Shown here in pieces: positions 11,364 to 23,158 of a stretch of DNA of 64,000 nucleotides; positions within the stretch are counted from its first letter, which is position 1; each line of letters starts with the position of its first letter. The translations under genes and the position numbers were made by a program. The DNA is from Ancylostoma caninum (taxonomy: Eukaryota > Nematoda > Chromadorea > Rhabditida > Ancylostomatidae): NCBI GenBank assembly GCA_037903475.1, contig JBAJFG010000197.1:744001-808000 (forward strand), in the 5' to 3' direction. The notes beneath the pieces are model-generated. The model was given only the letters and a program-made list of their open reading frames with translations, ran no database searches and was not told the origin of the DNA.

Positions 11364-11938
11364 TAGGGACCTGTTTGAATTGCCCCACCCTACATATCTC
11401 TATTGCTTGGCACAAAATGATATTCGCCCTTCTGGAAACATGGATAAAATTTGTGGCGCAGCATTTGGTTAGCATTCGGTATCATTTGGTTAATAGACGC
11501 TAACCCCCGATGACGTCACTCCTGTTTTTATTATGACTATCAAGTACATGTGGACCTGGCAACATATTCCTGGCCTCTGTGCTGTCGAAGTTCTCGTGAC
11601 CGCATTGTAATTGCCCTGTTTGGAACATCAACTTAAGGGCAAGTAACGTACGGAACTATAACACATATAAATACCGGAATAGGCCTCGAAAATCCATAGG
11701 CATAGTTGGGCGAAATCACGATTTTGCTAGTCGAGAAATGCAAAAAAGCGGAGAAAATCGCGAAAATATTTTTCTTGCTACATTTCGCCGAGGCACACTG
11801 CAGAGCTTTTGTGCTACTTTTAATGGTGGAGTTATTCTATGGAATGCCGTTCCAGAATTTTTACTGAACAATATTCCCAGAATGGTAGACAAATCAGTTT
11901 ATCTCCACAATCTGTGTCTGTGTATGTAAAGGTAGCTG
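11364..11938. other. Intergenic, nothing recognised
   Basis: AT-rich sequence between the Helitron and a foldback MITE. The short frames have no recognisable content. Confidence 0.4.
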
Positions 11939-12117
11939 CAAATGTCCGCAGTCAAGAGGGGTGTGGCCACGGCGCGGCTTCTTGATCACACACAGGCGCT
12001 CTCTGTGCTGCCTCTGGCTTCTTTGACTCTGCAGACAACCAGTGGCAGCATGCAGAGCGCCCGTGTCTCTGTCTAAAGCCGCGTCGTGGCCACGCCCCTC
12101 TTGACTGCGGACATTTG
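11939..12117. mobile_element. Foldback MITE, 179 bp
   Basis: An almost complete hairpin. The left arm starts CAAATGTCCGCAGTCAAGAG and the right arm ends with its complement. Pairing covers about 75-80 bases per arm with few mismatches, including GGTGTGGCCACG against CGTGGCCACGCC. Short AGCT copies lie just outside both ends (about 11934 and 12118) and may be target duplication. The element is GC-rich and non-coding. Confidence 0.8.
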
Positions 12118-12407
12118 GAGCTTCCTGTATGTCTAGGAATATTTTGAGCAGCGGCTACATTTTCCAATTTTCTGCTTGTGTTAATTTCGTCTCTCCCTGT
12201 ACTGTTACTACATATAATCCATCCGTAATCCTATTACTGATGCTGATCTTCATATGATTTTTAGTTCAGGAGTGTCAATGTATGTAAGAGCAACAAATGG
12301 GTTATAAGCAGTTCAAATCTGGACTTTTTTAAGAATTATCAATGCGTGGGATGGCGAGTATGAAGGCAAAACTCGCGTTGCTTCCTCCCTCATCTTTCTT
12401 TTTTCTT

Positions 12408-12608
12408 TTAAGAGTCAACGCTGCGCAGATTGTCTAAGTACGGGTACCTTCTTCTTTCAACAATCGCATGCATAGAGTCCCTATAGGCCAGGCTCTTCGA
12501 CTTCGTGTAGCTGGGGTGTTTCCTTAACCATGGGCATGTAAGTAGTTCCTCATGGGTGAAAAGCTGGTCGGCAGCGGGCTTGCTAGCGTAAGTGTATTTC
12601 CTCCCCAT
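12408..12608 (-). CDS. Possible 3' terminal exon, unknown protein
   Basis: I do not recognise this protein. A 66-codon minus-strand frame has coding-like codon choice and a composition rich in aromatic, Arg and Lys residues, for example ELLTCPWLRKHPS and ERRRYPYLDNLRS. It ends at a TAA followed by an A-rich tract. A second frame just upstream (12524-12751, minus, offset frame) carries a Gln-rich run encoded by a CAA tract near 12640-12660 and the segment HDIFERRQRDIDKI. The two could be exons separated by a short intron or a frameshift, but I could not define a clean junction. Transcript data would be needed to distinguish a gene end from chance. Confidence 0.27.
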   Translation of the reverse strand: MGRKYTYASKPAADQLFTHEELLTCPWLRKHPSYTKSKSLAYRDSMHAIVERRRYPYLDNLRSVDS

Positions 12609-12751
12609 CCAGAGGTAAGTAAAACCTCATTGAAGAGGTTTTGTTGTTGTCGTTGTTGTTGTTGACGAAAGCCGTTCGTGGGAGCACACGTTTCCAGGTT
12701 TCTCATAATTTTGTCAATATCCCTTTGCCTTCTTTCAAAAATATCATGCAT

Positions 12752-14097
12752 CCCCCCTTACAGTGCAAGAGAGCGAATGTTCCAAGCATAATCAAGATTT
12801 TGGTGCTCATAACTAGAATTTATTGAAAACTCAATTTGAGCAAATGCTGCTTTGCTCGTTCGCCATCTCTTCTCCACTATTGCCTAAAATGAGATTTTTT
12901 TTTCGAAACCTTCGAAACCTACCTTATAAAAAAGATCGAAGCGTTGTTGGTGGAGAGCCCATTATCACACTTTCCCGTCCTCATCTTCTCTGATCACAGG
13001 AATTTTCACTGCAATGTTTTATGAGTCGCTGCTATATATGATTTTGGTCAGCTGCCAAACCCACCTCCCCTTCTCCAGCAATAACATGTGAAAAAAATGC
13101 TACAAACATTTTTCTTCATTGAAGTAAGATTTTCTAATGAGTGAAATTCGCTTTTTTTTGCCACTCTTGCTCTAACTTGAGTACTTTTTATTTAACTTTG
13201 CTCTAACTTAAGTAATTCTTATTTGAAAATAAAATTTATCAACTATTTTTAGCTGGTCAATCCCTATGGTCTCTGTCGCCAAAAGTAGGCCATTCGGAGC
13301 CAGAGTTTCAGGAAACAGTTCACTAAAACTTCACAGTTCAATACAAGCAATACTGAAAACAGATTAACTTAATTAATTATTTAATTAAAATCATGTAGAT
13401 TAAATAGGTTCAGTCAATTAATGTAACTTACCATTAAAACAATCAATCATACTTTTTTGAGTAGAAGAAGCTATCTTTTATCCATTTTCTCAGTCAATTC
13501 TGAGAAATTTTAGCATCCCGCTCTCGTGTAGACTGATCCGCTAGCTTTGGCACTGAGAAACCATCCGACGGATCCACCAAGGTAGGACGGAGGAGGATTG
13601 TTAGGGCACGTAGACGATCCAAGCTGTGAATGTCAGAGCCTGTCAGAAACAGCCTATCAACGTAGCACAACTGCGCAACGGTGCCGCTCAGCATTCGGAG
13701 CGAAAGGATCATATGAGATTTATTCCCCAATCTAGTTGCACTGGCAGCAAGGGGTCCGAGCATAGACAGTGAGGTTGGAGGCAGTACAAGATCTCGTAAG
13801 TGTTCAGAGACGCAGACAATTAGGCTTAGATGGATATTATTGTGCAAATGAGCAAAGGATTCAAAACTGCATCGCAATCATTGTAACTGTGTCTGAAGGA
13901 GCGACTTATTCTACGCGGAAAGGCCTTTTCATACGGCAATTTCAGGGCTTACACAATGACAACAAAGATGGACATAATTCATCATAAAGAGCAACTTGCC
14001 CGATTTTCAAACCAGATTTGAAATCAGCGTCGCAAGCTGATACACATATTGCTGTGAGTAGCCACACTGACCAAATATCCTTCCCCCTGGTAAGTAT
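12752..14097. other. Intergenic, one longer unassigned frame
   Basis: AT-rich. The minus-strand frame 13494-13877 (127 codons) lacks recognisable motifs. A possible acceptor (GATGCAG) near 13870 is weak. Nothing else is supported. Confidence 0.35.
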
Positions 14098-14099
14098 TA

Positions 14100-14991
14100 G
14101 GTCGTCAAGTATGAAATGTTTGATTTTGTGAGCGGTCAGTCTAACAGTCTATATCTTCGAAGTTTTGCTAGATCTCTTCTTATCTTTCTTTTCATTATAA
14201 GGATACATTATCCCTTCTTCAAAATCACTCATTTGATTTTTGATCAGCTTTCAAATTTTTGTTTGAAAGCATTTTCTGTAGAGCTACTCACAGACGAAAA
14301 ATCGTGTCGTTTTGGAACATCGGTTCCATTTTTCAGCTATTAAAGCCGGGGAAGCTAGGAACATCAGGGTAGTGTTAAGGGACATTTGCTAGTGAATGCA
14401 CTGAACAAAGTTCGTTTGGGAAGTTCCATTCAGGTGACATGGAGCTGCAAAATGAGCCTTATGATGAACCTGTATATCGATGAGCTGGAAGCCGTAGCAG
14501 AAGCAGATAGGAGTTAAACTAGGTCAGCGTAAGCAGAAAGTTGAATCCTTCATGACCTAATAATATTTAGGTATTCAATGCAATAAAACAATTAAGAGTG
14601 GTCCGGTAAACGAATTTTCCCAGTTTGGCCGTCAAAAATGGGTGCCAATTTTTGACCACTTTTCACAAATCCACGCTGCTTTAGCCAGAGGAGCAGGGAT
14701 GAGGACCCACCTGCCACTCACTGTACTGGGCAAACCTTGCTCTATTTGACCACAACTCCTCTTAGGGATTAGCTGACTTCTTGCTGAAGAAAATGCTCAA
14801 TTTACGACATGATTTTGGAAACGGTGTTCGGCACTTGATCGCCTCTAGCTTCCCACGCTTCTAAGCTGCTGGCGCAATCAAGCCACCATTAAGAAGCCGA
14901 AAGCACAGGAGCATGTTTGGATCTCATCTTGCTTCAGAAACAAAACTCGAAATCTTCTCATCCAAAATCAGACATTTCATACTTGACGACC
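14100..14991. mobile_element. Tc1/mariner-type TIR element, 892 bp
   Basis: The ends carry a terminal inverted repeat of about 27-30 bases with one or two mismatches. The left end is GGTCGTCAAGTATGAAATG. The right end is its complement, ending at 14991. TA lies immediately outside on both sides (14098-14099 and 14992-14993), as for Tc1/mariner insertions. The interior encodes no recognisable transposase; the 75-codon frame at 14116-14343 is hydrophobic and not a known family. Probably an internally derived non-autonomous element. Confidence 0.75.
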
Positions 14992-14993
14992 TA

Positions 14994-17822
14994 ATGTATT
15001 CGGTTGCAGTTTGGGGTAAACAGAGTGAGGACAATTGTTATCGCATCGCAGGCAAGGGGACGAGAGAAAATCATCCGTTAACCCCCGTCGGTATGCGTTA
15101 ACCCAAAGTGTCAGTGTTTGGTTCACCGCGTGTCAACGAGTACTAGCCACTATTGCGTCTCTTCCCCTTTTTCTGCGGTGTATTAGCGTTTACCTTCTAC
15201 GGTAAACGTGGTAAAATCAGATGGATGCCAAACGACATTCCTGTTCATGAATGAATCCACTGGAATCCTTGACCGTAGACCATGTGAAATGAATATGTAA
15301 AATTCTCCAGAGAACATACATTAAGCACCTACTAGTAAAATAATGGCGAATATACTAGACAGACATTTTTCACACTCGCTTCCGAAATGCATGTTCGCAG
15401 TAACGACTACTTTCGTAGTATCGTCAACAAATAAAAGAACGGACGCGGTCTACTACTACTTACACTACTAAGACCCACTAACATAAACATTGAGCTTCGA
15501 TCGCTGAAGCTCCATCTGAATGCAAATGATGGCATGAATGCTTGAGCGTTCGCCAACTCAGATAGTGACGTTAAGGGAAGGAAAACCACCGCAGGAAGTG
15601 ACCGGCTTTACGGACAACGACTGCAGTGCACTAGAAGCGCACCGCATTAGACGCAGCGTTGGCCGCTTTTGTTTTCGGCTGCCGACGCTGCACTCTAGTC
15701 CCTCGCTGGCTGTTTCACTTACTTCGGCAAGTGTTATTACCGTGGTTGTGACTTCGGTGTTTTGTGTTGACGTCGGCGTCCTTTTCTGAAACCCCCAAGC
15801 TGTCCTCGGCTAGCTGGGGGTCGTTCCCAGAATGCCCATGAGATCTACATCATGGTGCTTCGCATTAACACAAGTGATGAGTGTCCTTTTGCCTTCACAT
15901 CAGTACATTTTCGTTACACACCCCCGTGGCACTCATTTACTCAATTTCCTCTCATCAAACGTCAATTATGGGCATCATTTACTGTGACATTTTCTTTCAG
16001 AACATAATTACTAGTCCTGGAGGTGTTATTGGCTTCTTTCAAAGAGCAACAATCTTATTAGTGTTGGAGATAACAATATTGAGGGCTGTCCTATATTTCT
16101 AGAGCAATTTTCAGGTACCAATAGGTCTGGTCATGTTTTTTTGAACTTTTTTGTGAGAATTCTGTGAAGACGCCATTGACCATCACAGTCTTTTGGTTGT
16201 TACGAACATCAGTCTGAAGCCGGGATTCACCAGCGTTCTTGGGTAGTTTCCTTAGCAAAATTTGAATGTATCTCGCCACATATTTTTACACCGCTTCTAA
16301 TTGAGAGGATTCATTCGGATAAAATATGTATAGTCCATTTTGCCAAGAGAACTCTTCTCTTTAGATGTGGTTGTGGATCATCACCTTTCTGACCGCTCCC
16401 CGACCACTAATGCTGCCCGGAAGCTCCCTTCACTTGGGTCGCTTCCACTACAGATCCTGTATAGCCCGTCAGCCATGGCACTACGTAAAGGAAACACTTG
16501 TTCTGATGTTCTTGCTAAATAAGAACGCCTTCAGCTGATTGCTCTCGAGATTTATCGGGCGGCGAAATTCCTGAACGTTCTCAGGTACTCGCACCGGCTG
16601 AGCGGCTAGCACCGACTCTAATTCAAAAATGGTGACTATCACCGGCAAGGCGGCTCGCCTAATTTGAAAAAAAAACGTCATTATTACCGGCCGAGCGCTG
16701 AGCGAATTCGAGTGACCGGTTGGGCGGCTCGCCAAATCATCTGAGCTGGACATCCAGAATCGGCTGGGCCTTTTTTGTGGCCACTCGGCCGGCGCAAGTA
16801 CCTGAGTTCCCGGGAAGGTACCGGCCGTTCTAGTATGTATGGACGAGGTCTCTTGGCGGATATGGCTATACTTTATCCGAATAACTTGTGTCAGTCGGTG
16901 ATGGCATGTAGTGGTGATGGCAAGGTAAATCATTTATCTCAAGATAACTCGTCCATCGTAAACATAGATCAATGCAATCCAAAAAGAATTGCACTGTCCT
17001 CGTTGTGGACTAATTCCGAAAATACCAGTCGTTCATCAGTGATATGGCTTATCATGAATGATCTGCAGATTCATTGGCTGCGGATTCCTTGAGCGCTCCT
17101 AATCAATGAGTTCCAGATTGATGACACCCTCCCTCCTAGATTCCGGCTATTAAAAACCACTGTTCATAAATAACGTTTTTTTCGTTTTCAGAGGCGCTGT
17201 TCTCCGAAAACACGCTCTCGTTCTGGTTTATTAATACTAACATCATTCACTTACTGACCTTTTCTCTGGTTGTCGGTAAACACCCTCGCAAGGATTAGTG
17301 GTGCACTCGCGAAAAGAAATCTGTGCCCTTCCTACGGGCTGAACCCTTTCACTGATTCACAGATCTTGCACTGCTTGCAAAGGCTGGCCTTTTTTCCTCT
17401 CCAAAGTGCTCCTTCCTTTAGCATTACTGGCTGTCCTTTCTCTTCCTGTTCTGAGTAATCCTGAGATACACAGGGAAGTACAACGAGTGGGAATGGATGT
17501 TTAATAATCAGAGCCCTAGGGTAATGTGCCACGTAATTCTCGTGAATGCCATTGTGGGAAAAACGAGCGACTCAGTTGATTAAGGGATGATGACCTTCTG
17601 CAAAGTGCGGCTCATTCCTCCATGTATACACATTATGTCTTCTCAGCCATCATTCTCAGCGATGCTTGCGTTACGCAAAGTTCAAACTCCCTTTCTCTTA
17701 AGCTCCTTTCTTTACAGGTGAAACTGAAATGGTGGTTCTAGCAATTATTTCTCCCAGTATAGCCTGCATGCCTAATATCAGACTAGTGCGCAATTAATGC
17801 AGCATTTTTGCGATGTTTTTTG
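14994..17822. other. Intergenic, no supported gene
   Basis: Contains a small hairpin at about 15789-15817 (CCCCCAAGCT against AGCTGGGGG) and the degenerate GC-rich repeats described at 16590-16745. Short frames only. Confidence 0.4.
16590..16745. repeat. Degenerate GC-rich tandem motif
   Basis: Four related motifs of the form ACCGGCNGAGCGGCT at about 16593, 16641, 16686 and 16715. The spacing is irregular (48, 45 and 29 bases). They make the 150-codon minus-strand frame 16481-16933 look non-random, so that frame is treated as repeat-borne. Confidence 0.45.
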
Positions 17823-19599
17823 TTAAAGGCAGTGTCTCAGCTCAGGTTCGATTTTGAGCATTTGGTATGAGAACGATCTAGGGGAGGTGCTGATTACAAC
17901 GGTGTAGGAATTCTGACTCAAAAGTGCAAAAAACTCCCTTCTTTAATGGTTTCTTTTTGGAGCAAACTTCCAGCCGCCGCATCGAAAGCTCGTCCACACG
18001 GCGACGCGCCGCCATCGATCAGCGCCACTCCATGCCACTCCACGCCACTCCACGCCGCCATACGGCTCCTTGCATTCGACCGGTCGTGCATGCAGCTGTG
18101 TAACGTCCTCGAATTCTCGTCGACTTGGCCCAAGTGGCCTACCGTGCTAGCACTCTCGGCCACAACCTTTTTCCAGATAATGGCTTCTTCTCCGTCCATG
18201 AGCTATACTTATACAATGCTTAGCAGTACATGTAGTGGAGGTTTAACTGATCTGGGCAAAATCCACATATCTGGATAAATTTTTCGAAGACAAATTATGT
18301 AGGGACCTATGCGGGCATCCTTTTCAATACATATATGCGTACACTTTGAAGATTCGTAGGGAACTAAGCGGGATACTTTTTAATACACATATGCATATAC
18401 TTTTTTACATATATACATGTATTTTTTATATGAGGTCAGAGCACATATCCGGTTGCTCTGAATATTTTCCTTTGGTTTTCGGTGTCTAGTCCTTTTGAAC
18501 AGGTGATTGAAGTACCTCATTTTGCTCAGCCTATGTGTCCCTTGAGGGGTCATTATGTTTGGCTGTGATTTGCGGAAAGGTCAAGTTGGCTATAGGTTAT
18601 ATCAATTAAAGACTTCGCCCTAACAAGTAATGAGTTTCTAGAAAATGCTAGTTGTGTGGTGTGAGCGTACTTTGAACGTCTGAAGTTTTAATCTTGGTGA
18701 TTACAAAACATTGTACGGCATTGTATACTGTTCTTCAGTGGCCCCACTATGAACTCCGAACTCAAAGTCATGGATTTCTCTGAAAACTTGCACGCAGAGG
18801 TAATTCGAGGTGCTGACCACGAATATCACATTTATTTCGCAGTACTATTCGTAGTACCTATTTTACTGATTTCATCAATTTTTTGCAAGTTCGACTAATA
18901 TCTCGAATCGCTCTGAAAAAGTGCATGTAGGGGTCTTTGAAGTTGATGATCACGAATATAATCGCCGTTTTGCGATATAATCTCGATTTCGTTGATTTTC
19001 TTCAGATTTTTCTCTGCAGGACAGTGTAGTTTCCGACTTCACTGAAGTTTTTTGGACGACCTTTGCTTCCGAAGCCTTTATAATATCTGTTACTAGCACC
19101 TTCAAAAACCCCCGTATGCAAGTTTTCAGAGAGATTCGAGAGGAGATCAATGCCTGGGAAAAATCGATAAGATCCATAAAATCGATATTATAAAAATACT
19201 ATAAATGGTAATGAATATCCGCGGTCAGCACCTCGAATTACCCCGTATAGGTTTTCGGAGAAATCCATGACTTTGAATTTTAGGTCGATAGCGGGGCCGC
19301 TAAAGCACAATAGTACTGCACAATGCTTTGCAAAAGTCAAGTTTATGGTCGAGAGTACTAGCACGGTACAACGCTTGGACCAAGTCGACGAGAATTCGAG
19401 GATGTTACACAGCTGCATGCACGAGAGGTCGAATGCAAAGAGCCGGCGGCTGGACGTTCGCTCTAAAATGAAACCATTAAAGAAGGGGGTTTTTGCACAT
19501 CTGAGTCGGGATATCTATAACTTTGTAATCAGCACCTCCCCCAGATTCTTCTCATATCCAATGCTCGAAATCGAACCTGAGCTGAGACACTGCCTTTGA
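17823..19599. mobile_element. TTAA-flanked foldback DNA element, copy 2
   Basis: Same family as 182-1495: the left end TTAAAGGCAGTGTCTCAG at 17823 and the matching inverted right end at 19570-19599, where the outer tetramer has become TTGA. The left arm matches copy 1 to about 18170, and homology resumes near 18705 with TTGTACGGCATTG. The right arm lacks part of the GC-rich block seen in copy 1 (around 19430-19450). It is diverged, interrupted and non-coding. Confidence 0.8.
18170..18705. other. Unrelated DNA nested within TTAA element copy 2
   Basis: About 535 bases with no counterpart in copy 1. It includes a tandem pair of about 58-60 bases (near 18295-18355 and 18356-18412) sharing GTAGGGA-CTA-GCGGG and AATACACATATGC. 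No terminal repeats were found at its edges, so it may be an insertion, or sequence lost from copy 1. Confidence 0.45.
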
Positions 19600-20294
19600 G
19601 CATTGGTGTTTTTTCGGGATTTTTTTCCTAAAATGATCGTCTTCGTCTATTTACTAAGAATATTTTCCAAAATCGTACCCACATTTGCCATCATATGCTA
19701 TACCAGTTCCGGAAATGGAATGCAGTGCCGTCTAGTCTCCGAGTATATCATTTAAACCTTCTGAATAATTTTCGGGAACTGGTTTTTCGTCGAATACACT
19801 GAAATATACCATAGTAAATCAATAGTGAACCAGCTGCAGCCATCTCTGTTCACAGAACTCCTGGTGCTTTGTGGCGAGGATGATGTGAAAGAAGAGATCA
19901 AAAAATGATTAATCTGATTAAGATTTTGGTACTATTTAGCTCAATCTGTGCCCAGAAATCTCTAGAATTTTCCCATGGCATCAATGAATTTAATTTGGTA
20001 TTTTTTTTTGGCGAAAGTATTGTCACCAGAGATTCTTACCCGATTCCTCCATGCGAGGAGAGGAAGTGCATGATTTTTCGGGTAATCGCGGGGAGGTGTC
20101 CAACAATCAGAGCTTGAAGGAGAATTCGAATAAGTGTCCGGCACAAACCCGGTTCTTGTTCCGGAAAACTGCGAAGGCTGCAACATTCCCGCAACCTGCT
20201 ACTGATATGTATGACTAATTGCCTACTGGTTATGGTCACCGTTACACCTCAGAATCGTTTTTGAGATTTTCACAAGAAAAGGACCTTGTGAGCT
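19600..20294. other. Intergenic, nothing recognised
   Basis: AT-rich sequence between the foldback element and the RTE target duplication, with only short frames. Confidence 0.4.
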
Positions 20295-20306
20295 GTTCAT
20301 TGCCAT
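20295..20306. repeat. RTE target-site duplication, 3' side
   Basis: GTTCATTGCCAT on the plus strand, identical to 23724-23735 at the other edge of the RTE element. Confidence 0.85.
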
Positions 20307-20314
20307 CACCTTGA

Positions 20315-23158
20315 TCACCTTGACTCCCGTTGATCTTCGGATGTACCGAGCGGGCGCCAGCAATCCTTCCATTTGTCCCTCTCGCGAGCCAGAGTTGTCC
20401 AGTGGATTCTGTCCGTTCGAGGGACACGAAGAGCATTATATCTTTCCTTGAAGGACTTCGTGAAGAAGTCTGACCATCGGGTCGGTGGTCTTCCTGTCGT
20501 GCGCTTAACGTCCCGTGGAGTCCAGTCGCTGACGGCTCTTGTCCAACGGTGGTCGTTAAGACGCATCACGTGTCCGGCCCACCTGATCTTACTCAACTTG
20601 GCGTAAGCGGCAGCGTCCCTGATCTTCGACTGTTCACGAAGGGTGGAACTCCGTATTCCAGCCCTCACTTGTGTGAGGCGGGTTATTCCTAGCATCACCC
20701 TCTCGATGGAGCGTTCGATGACGTTGACCGCATTCTCATCCTGCTTGCGTAACGCCCAGGTTTCCGAGGCGTACGTCAAAGCAGGGAGAACCGTTGTATT
20801 GAAGAGGTGGGCACGGAGCCTGGTGTTCTTCGTCTTCTTCACTACGTCCTCGATGCTCTTGTAGGCTCCCCAAGCCGCTCGCTTCCTCCTGCCCAGCTCT
20901 GGAGCGAGATCGTTCATCATGTTGACTTCCCGACCTAGATATACGTAGCTGGAGCATTCGGATATGGTCGTTCCGTTGAGCGAGAATGGGGCATCCGGGA
21001 CCCATCCGTTCCTCATGAACATCGTCTTCGTCAGGTTCAGTTGGAGACCGATCTTTCCACACGCGTCGTCAAAGTCGGCCAGCATCCGTTCCGCTTCGCC
21101 GATAGTTGGTGTTATAAGGACGATGTCGTCAGCGAAGCGAAGGTGGTTAAGTCGCCGGCCATCAACTTGCACTCCCATGCAATCCCATTCCAGTCTTCGC
21201 ATGACGTCTTCGAGAGTGGCGCTGAATAGTTTTGGCGACACGGTGTCGCCTTGTCGAACCCCTCTCTTGACGTCGATAGTGATGTCGTCGTAGAATGGAG
21301 AAATCCTGGTCGTGAAGTTGCTGTAGAGCTCACGAAATATCTTGATGTACTGAGTAGGTATGCCCTGGTTGCCCAGGGCTTTGAGGACCGCCTCTGTCTC
21401 CACAGAGTCGAAGGCTTTCTTCAAATCGATGAACGTGAGACAGAGAGGCATCTTATACTCTCGCGATACTTCAATGAGTCTAGTGACCGTGTGTATGTGA
21501 TCGATCGTACTGAATCCTTTTCGAAACCCTGCTTGCTCGCACGGCTGTCCTTCATCTAATGTCCTTTCGATCCTATTTAGAATCACTCGAGTGAAAAGCT
21601 TGTAGATGACGGACAACAGACAGATGGGGCGATAATTGCCGATGTCCTGTGGGTCTCCCTTCTTGTACAGCAGCACGGTCCTGCTGGTCTTCCATTGGTT
21701 CGGTACCTTGCATTCCGACAGGTACCGCGTGAAGAGCCTAGCCAAGGTGGTGATAAGAACTGGCGGTAGGTTCTTCAGATGTTCCGGTCGAATCCTGTCG
21801 GGGCCCGGTGCTGTACGATTCTTCACCGACTTGATGGCATGTCGGACTTCGGAAGGGAGAACTGATGGGACAACGTATCCATCCTCCCTTGGGTGATATT
21901 GGGGGAGATGGACGTGGCTATCGAAGAGATCCGAGTAGAAGTCGTGGATGACCTTCTCCATTACCCGTCTTGATGAAGAAATTGTTCCTTCTGGGCGCCG
22001 GAGGGCGGTCATCTTGGTCTTACGATTGGCGAAGTCACGGCGGGCGTTGCGAATGCTTCTTCCTGCCTCTGCGGCTTCGGCCAATACTGCTGCTCGTCTC
22101 TCTTTAAGGTCTTCTTTTATCGCTTCTCTGCACCGTTTTGCGAGCTCGGACGTCAGTTGGTAGTTGCCTGCGGCTCTCGCGACTCCGCGCTGGCGTATCA
22201 GCTCGAGGGTCTCGTAAGACAGTCGTCTTTTGGTGGATCTTGAGCCCTCGGCTCTCCTTGCGCTGTCGCAGAGATGTTGAACAAGCCGATCGTATTCTTC
22301 GTCGATGTTGTCGACAACGGCATCTTCCCAAAAGCCGGCTAACGAAGTGAAGAGATCCCAATTGATGACGGATTTGGGAGCCCTCTTCTTGAACTTCGCG
22401 GCTTTCTCTCCTTTGCGCGAGAAGAAGAATCTTGCACGAAGGAGGCGATGGTCTGATCCGGTGTAGAACTTCGGTACAACACCGACGTCGGTCAGGCAGA
22501 ACCTTCGATTGACGATGATGTGGTCAATTTCATTATGGTACTCTCCACCGGGTGACTCCCACGTCCACCGTAGGGAGGTTGGCTTCTGAAACTGTGAGTT
22601 ACCATGGATGGTCTTCGTCGTCATGATGAACTCAGACAGCCTCTCTCCCTGTTCGTTCCACTGTAGGCCGTGGGTACCGATGTGAAGTTCCTCAGGCGTT
22701 CTCCTAGGGCCAATCTTGGCGTTGAAGTCGCCAACAATGACCTTGTAGAAAGTGTGGTCTTCCCTGTAGAACTTCTCCAAGTCCATGTAGAAGGCCTCGA
22801 TTTCTTCATCGTCGTAGCTGGATGTTGGAGCATAGGCGACGAAGATTGTCAAGGCCGGTATTGATCCACATCTTCTCAGTCGCAAACGTCCGATTCGGGT
22901 TGTTAGCTGTTCGAACGAATCGATGTTCATGGCCAAGTTCGTGTTGACGAGGACACCGACTCCACCAACTCCTCTACTGTCGCAGGTTCCAAGGAACAGT
23001 TCTTCTCCAGTGTCGAAGGTGGCGTTCAGTGGCCGGTGTCTCCTCGTCTCGGTCAGTCCGATGACGTCGTACCTGATCTTCCTGGCCTGCATCATCAAAT
23101 CCTCGATAGAAGCCTCCGATGCAAGCGTGCGTGCGTTGAAGGTACAGATCGTCATCAT
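20315..23158 (-). CDS. RTE endonuclease-reverse transcriptase polyprotein
   Basis: A 947-residue protein if started at the first of two adjacent ATGs (23158). The frame stays open further, to 23209, but that codon is GTG and an unlikely eukaryotic start. Residues 1-240 form an AP-like endonuclease of the exonuclease-endonuclease-phosphatase fold: N8 in TFNART, E37 in LTETR, YAPTSS near 109, GDFNAKIG with D144 and N146, IDHI at 211-214 and GSDH at 234-237. Reverse transcriptase spans about 440-760: APGPDRI, RPICLLSVIYK, motif A FIDLKKAFD (D578), motif B GVRQGDTVSPKLF, the catalytic FADD (675-678) and YVYLG. The C-terminal RWAGHVMRLNDHRWT is typical of RTE. It nicks target DNA and copies its own RNA there. 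Length and domain order are normal for RTE, and no break or missing catalytic residue is visible. Confidence 0.95.
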   Translation of the reverse strand: MMTICTFNARTLASEASIEDLMMQARKIRYDVIGLTETRRHRPLNATFDTGEELFLGTCDSRGVGGVGVLVNTNLAMNIDSFEQLTTRIGRLRLRRCGSIPALTIFVAYAPTSSYDDEEIEAFYMDLEKFYREDHTFYKVIVGDFNAKIGPRRTPEELHIGTHGLQWNEQGERLSEFIMTTKTIHGNSQFQKPTSLRWTWESPGGEYHNEIDHIIVNRRFCLTDVGVVPKFYTGSDHRLLRARFFFSRKGEKAAKFKKRAPKSVINWDLFTSLAGFWEDAVVDNIDEEYDRLVQHLCDSARRAEGSRSTKRRLSYETLELIRQRGVARAAGNYQLTSELAKRCREAIKEDLKERRAAVLAEAAEAGRSIRNARRDFANRKTKMTALRRPEGTISSSRRVMEKVIHDFYSDLFDSHVHLPQYHPREDGYVVPSVLPSEVRHAIKSVKNRTAPGPDRIRPEHLKNLPPVLITTLARLFTRYLSECKVPNQWKTSRTVLLYKKGDPQDIGNYRPICLLSVIYKLFTRVILNRIERTLDEGQPCEQAGFRKGFSTIDHIHTVTRLIEVSREYKMPLCLTFIDLKKAFDSVETEAVLKALGNQGIPTQYIKIFRELYSNFTTRISPFYDDITIDVKRGVRQGDTVSPKLFSATLEDVMRRLEWDCMGVQVDGRRLNHLRFADDIVLITPTIGEAERMLADFDDACGKIGLQLNLTKTMFMRNGWVPDAPFSLNGTTISECSSYVYLGREVNMMNDLAPELGRRKRAAWGAYKSIEDVVKKTKNTRLRAHLFNTTVLPALTYASETWALRKQDENAVNVIERSIERVMLGITRLTQVRAGIRSSTLREQSKIRDAAAYAKLSKIRWAGHVMRLNDHRWTRAVSDWTPRDVKRTTGRPPTRWSDFFTKSFKERYNALRVPRTDRIHWTTLARERDKWKDCWRPLGTSEDQRESR

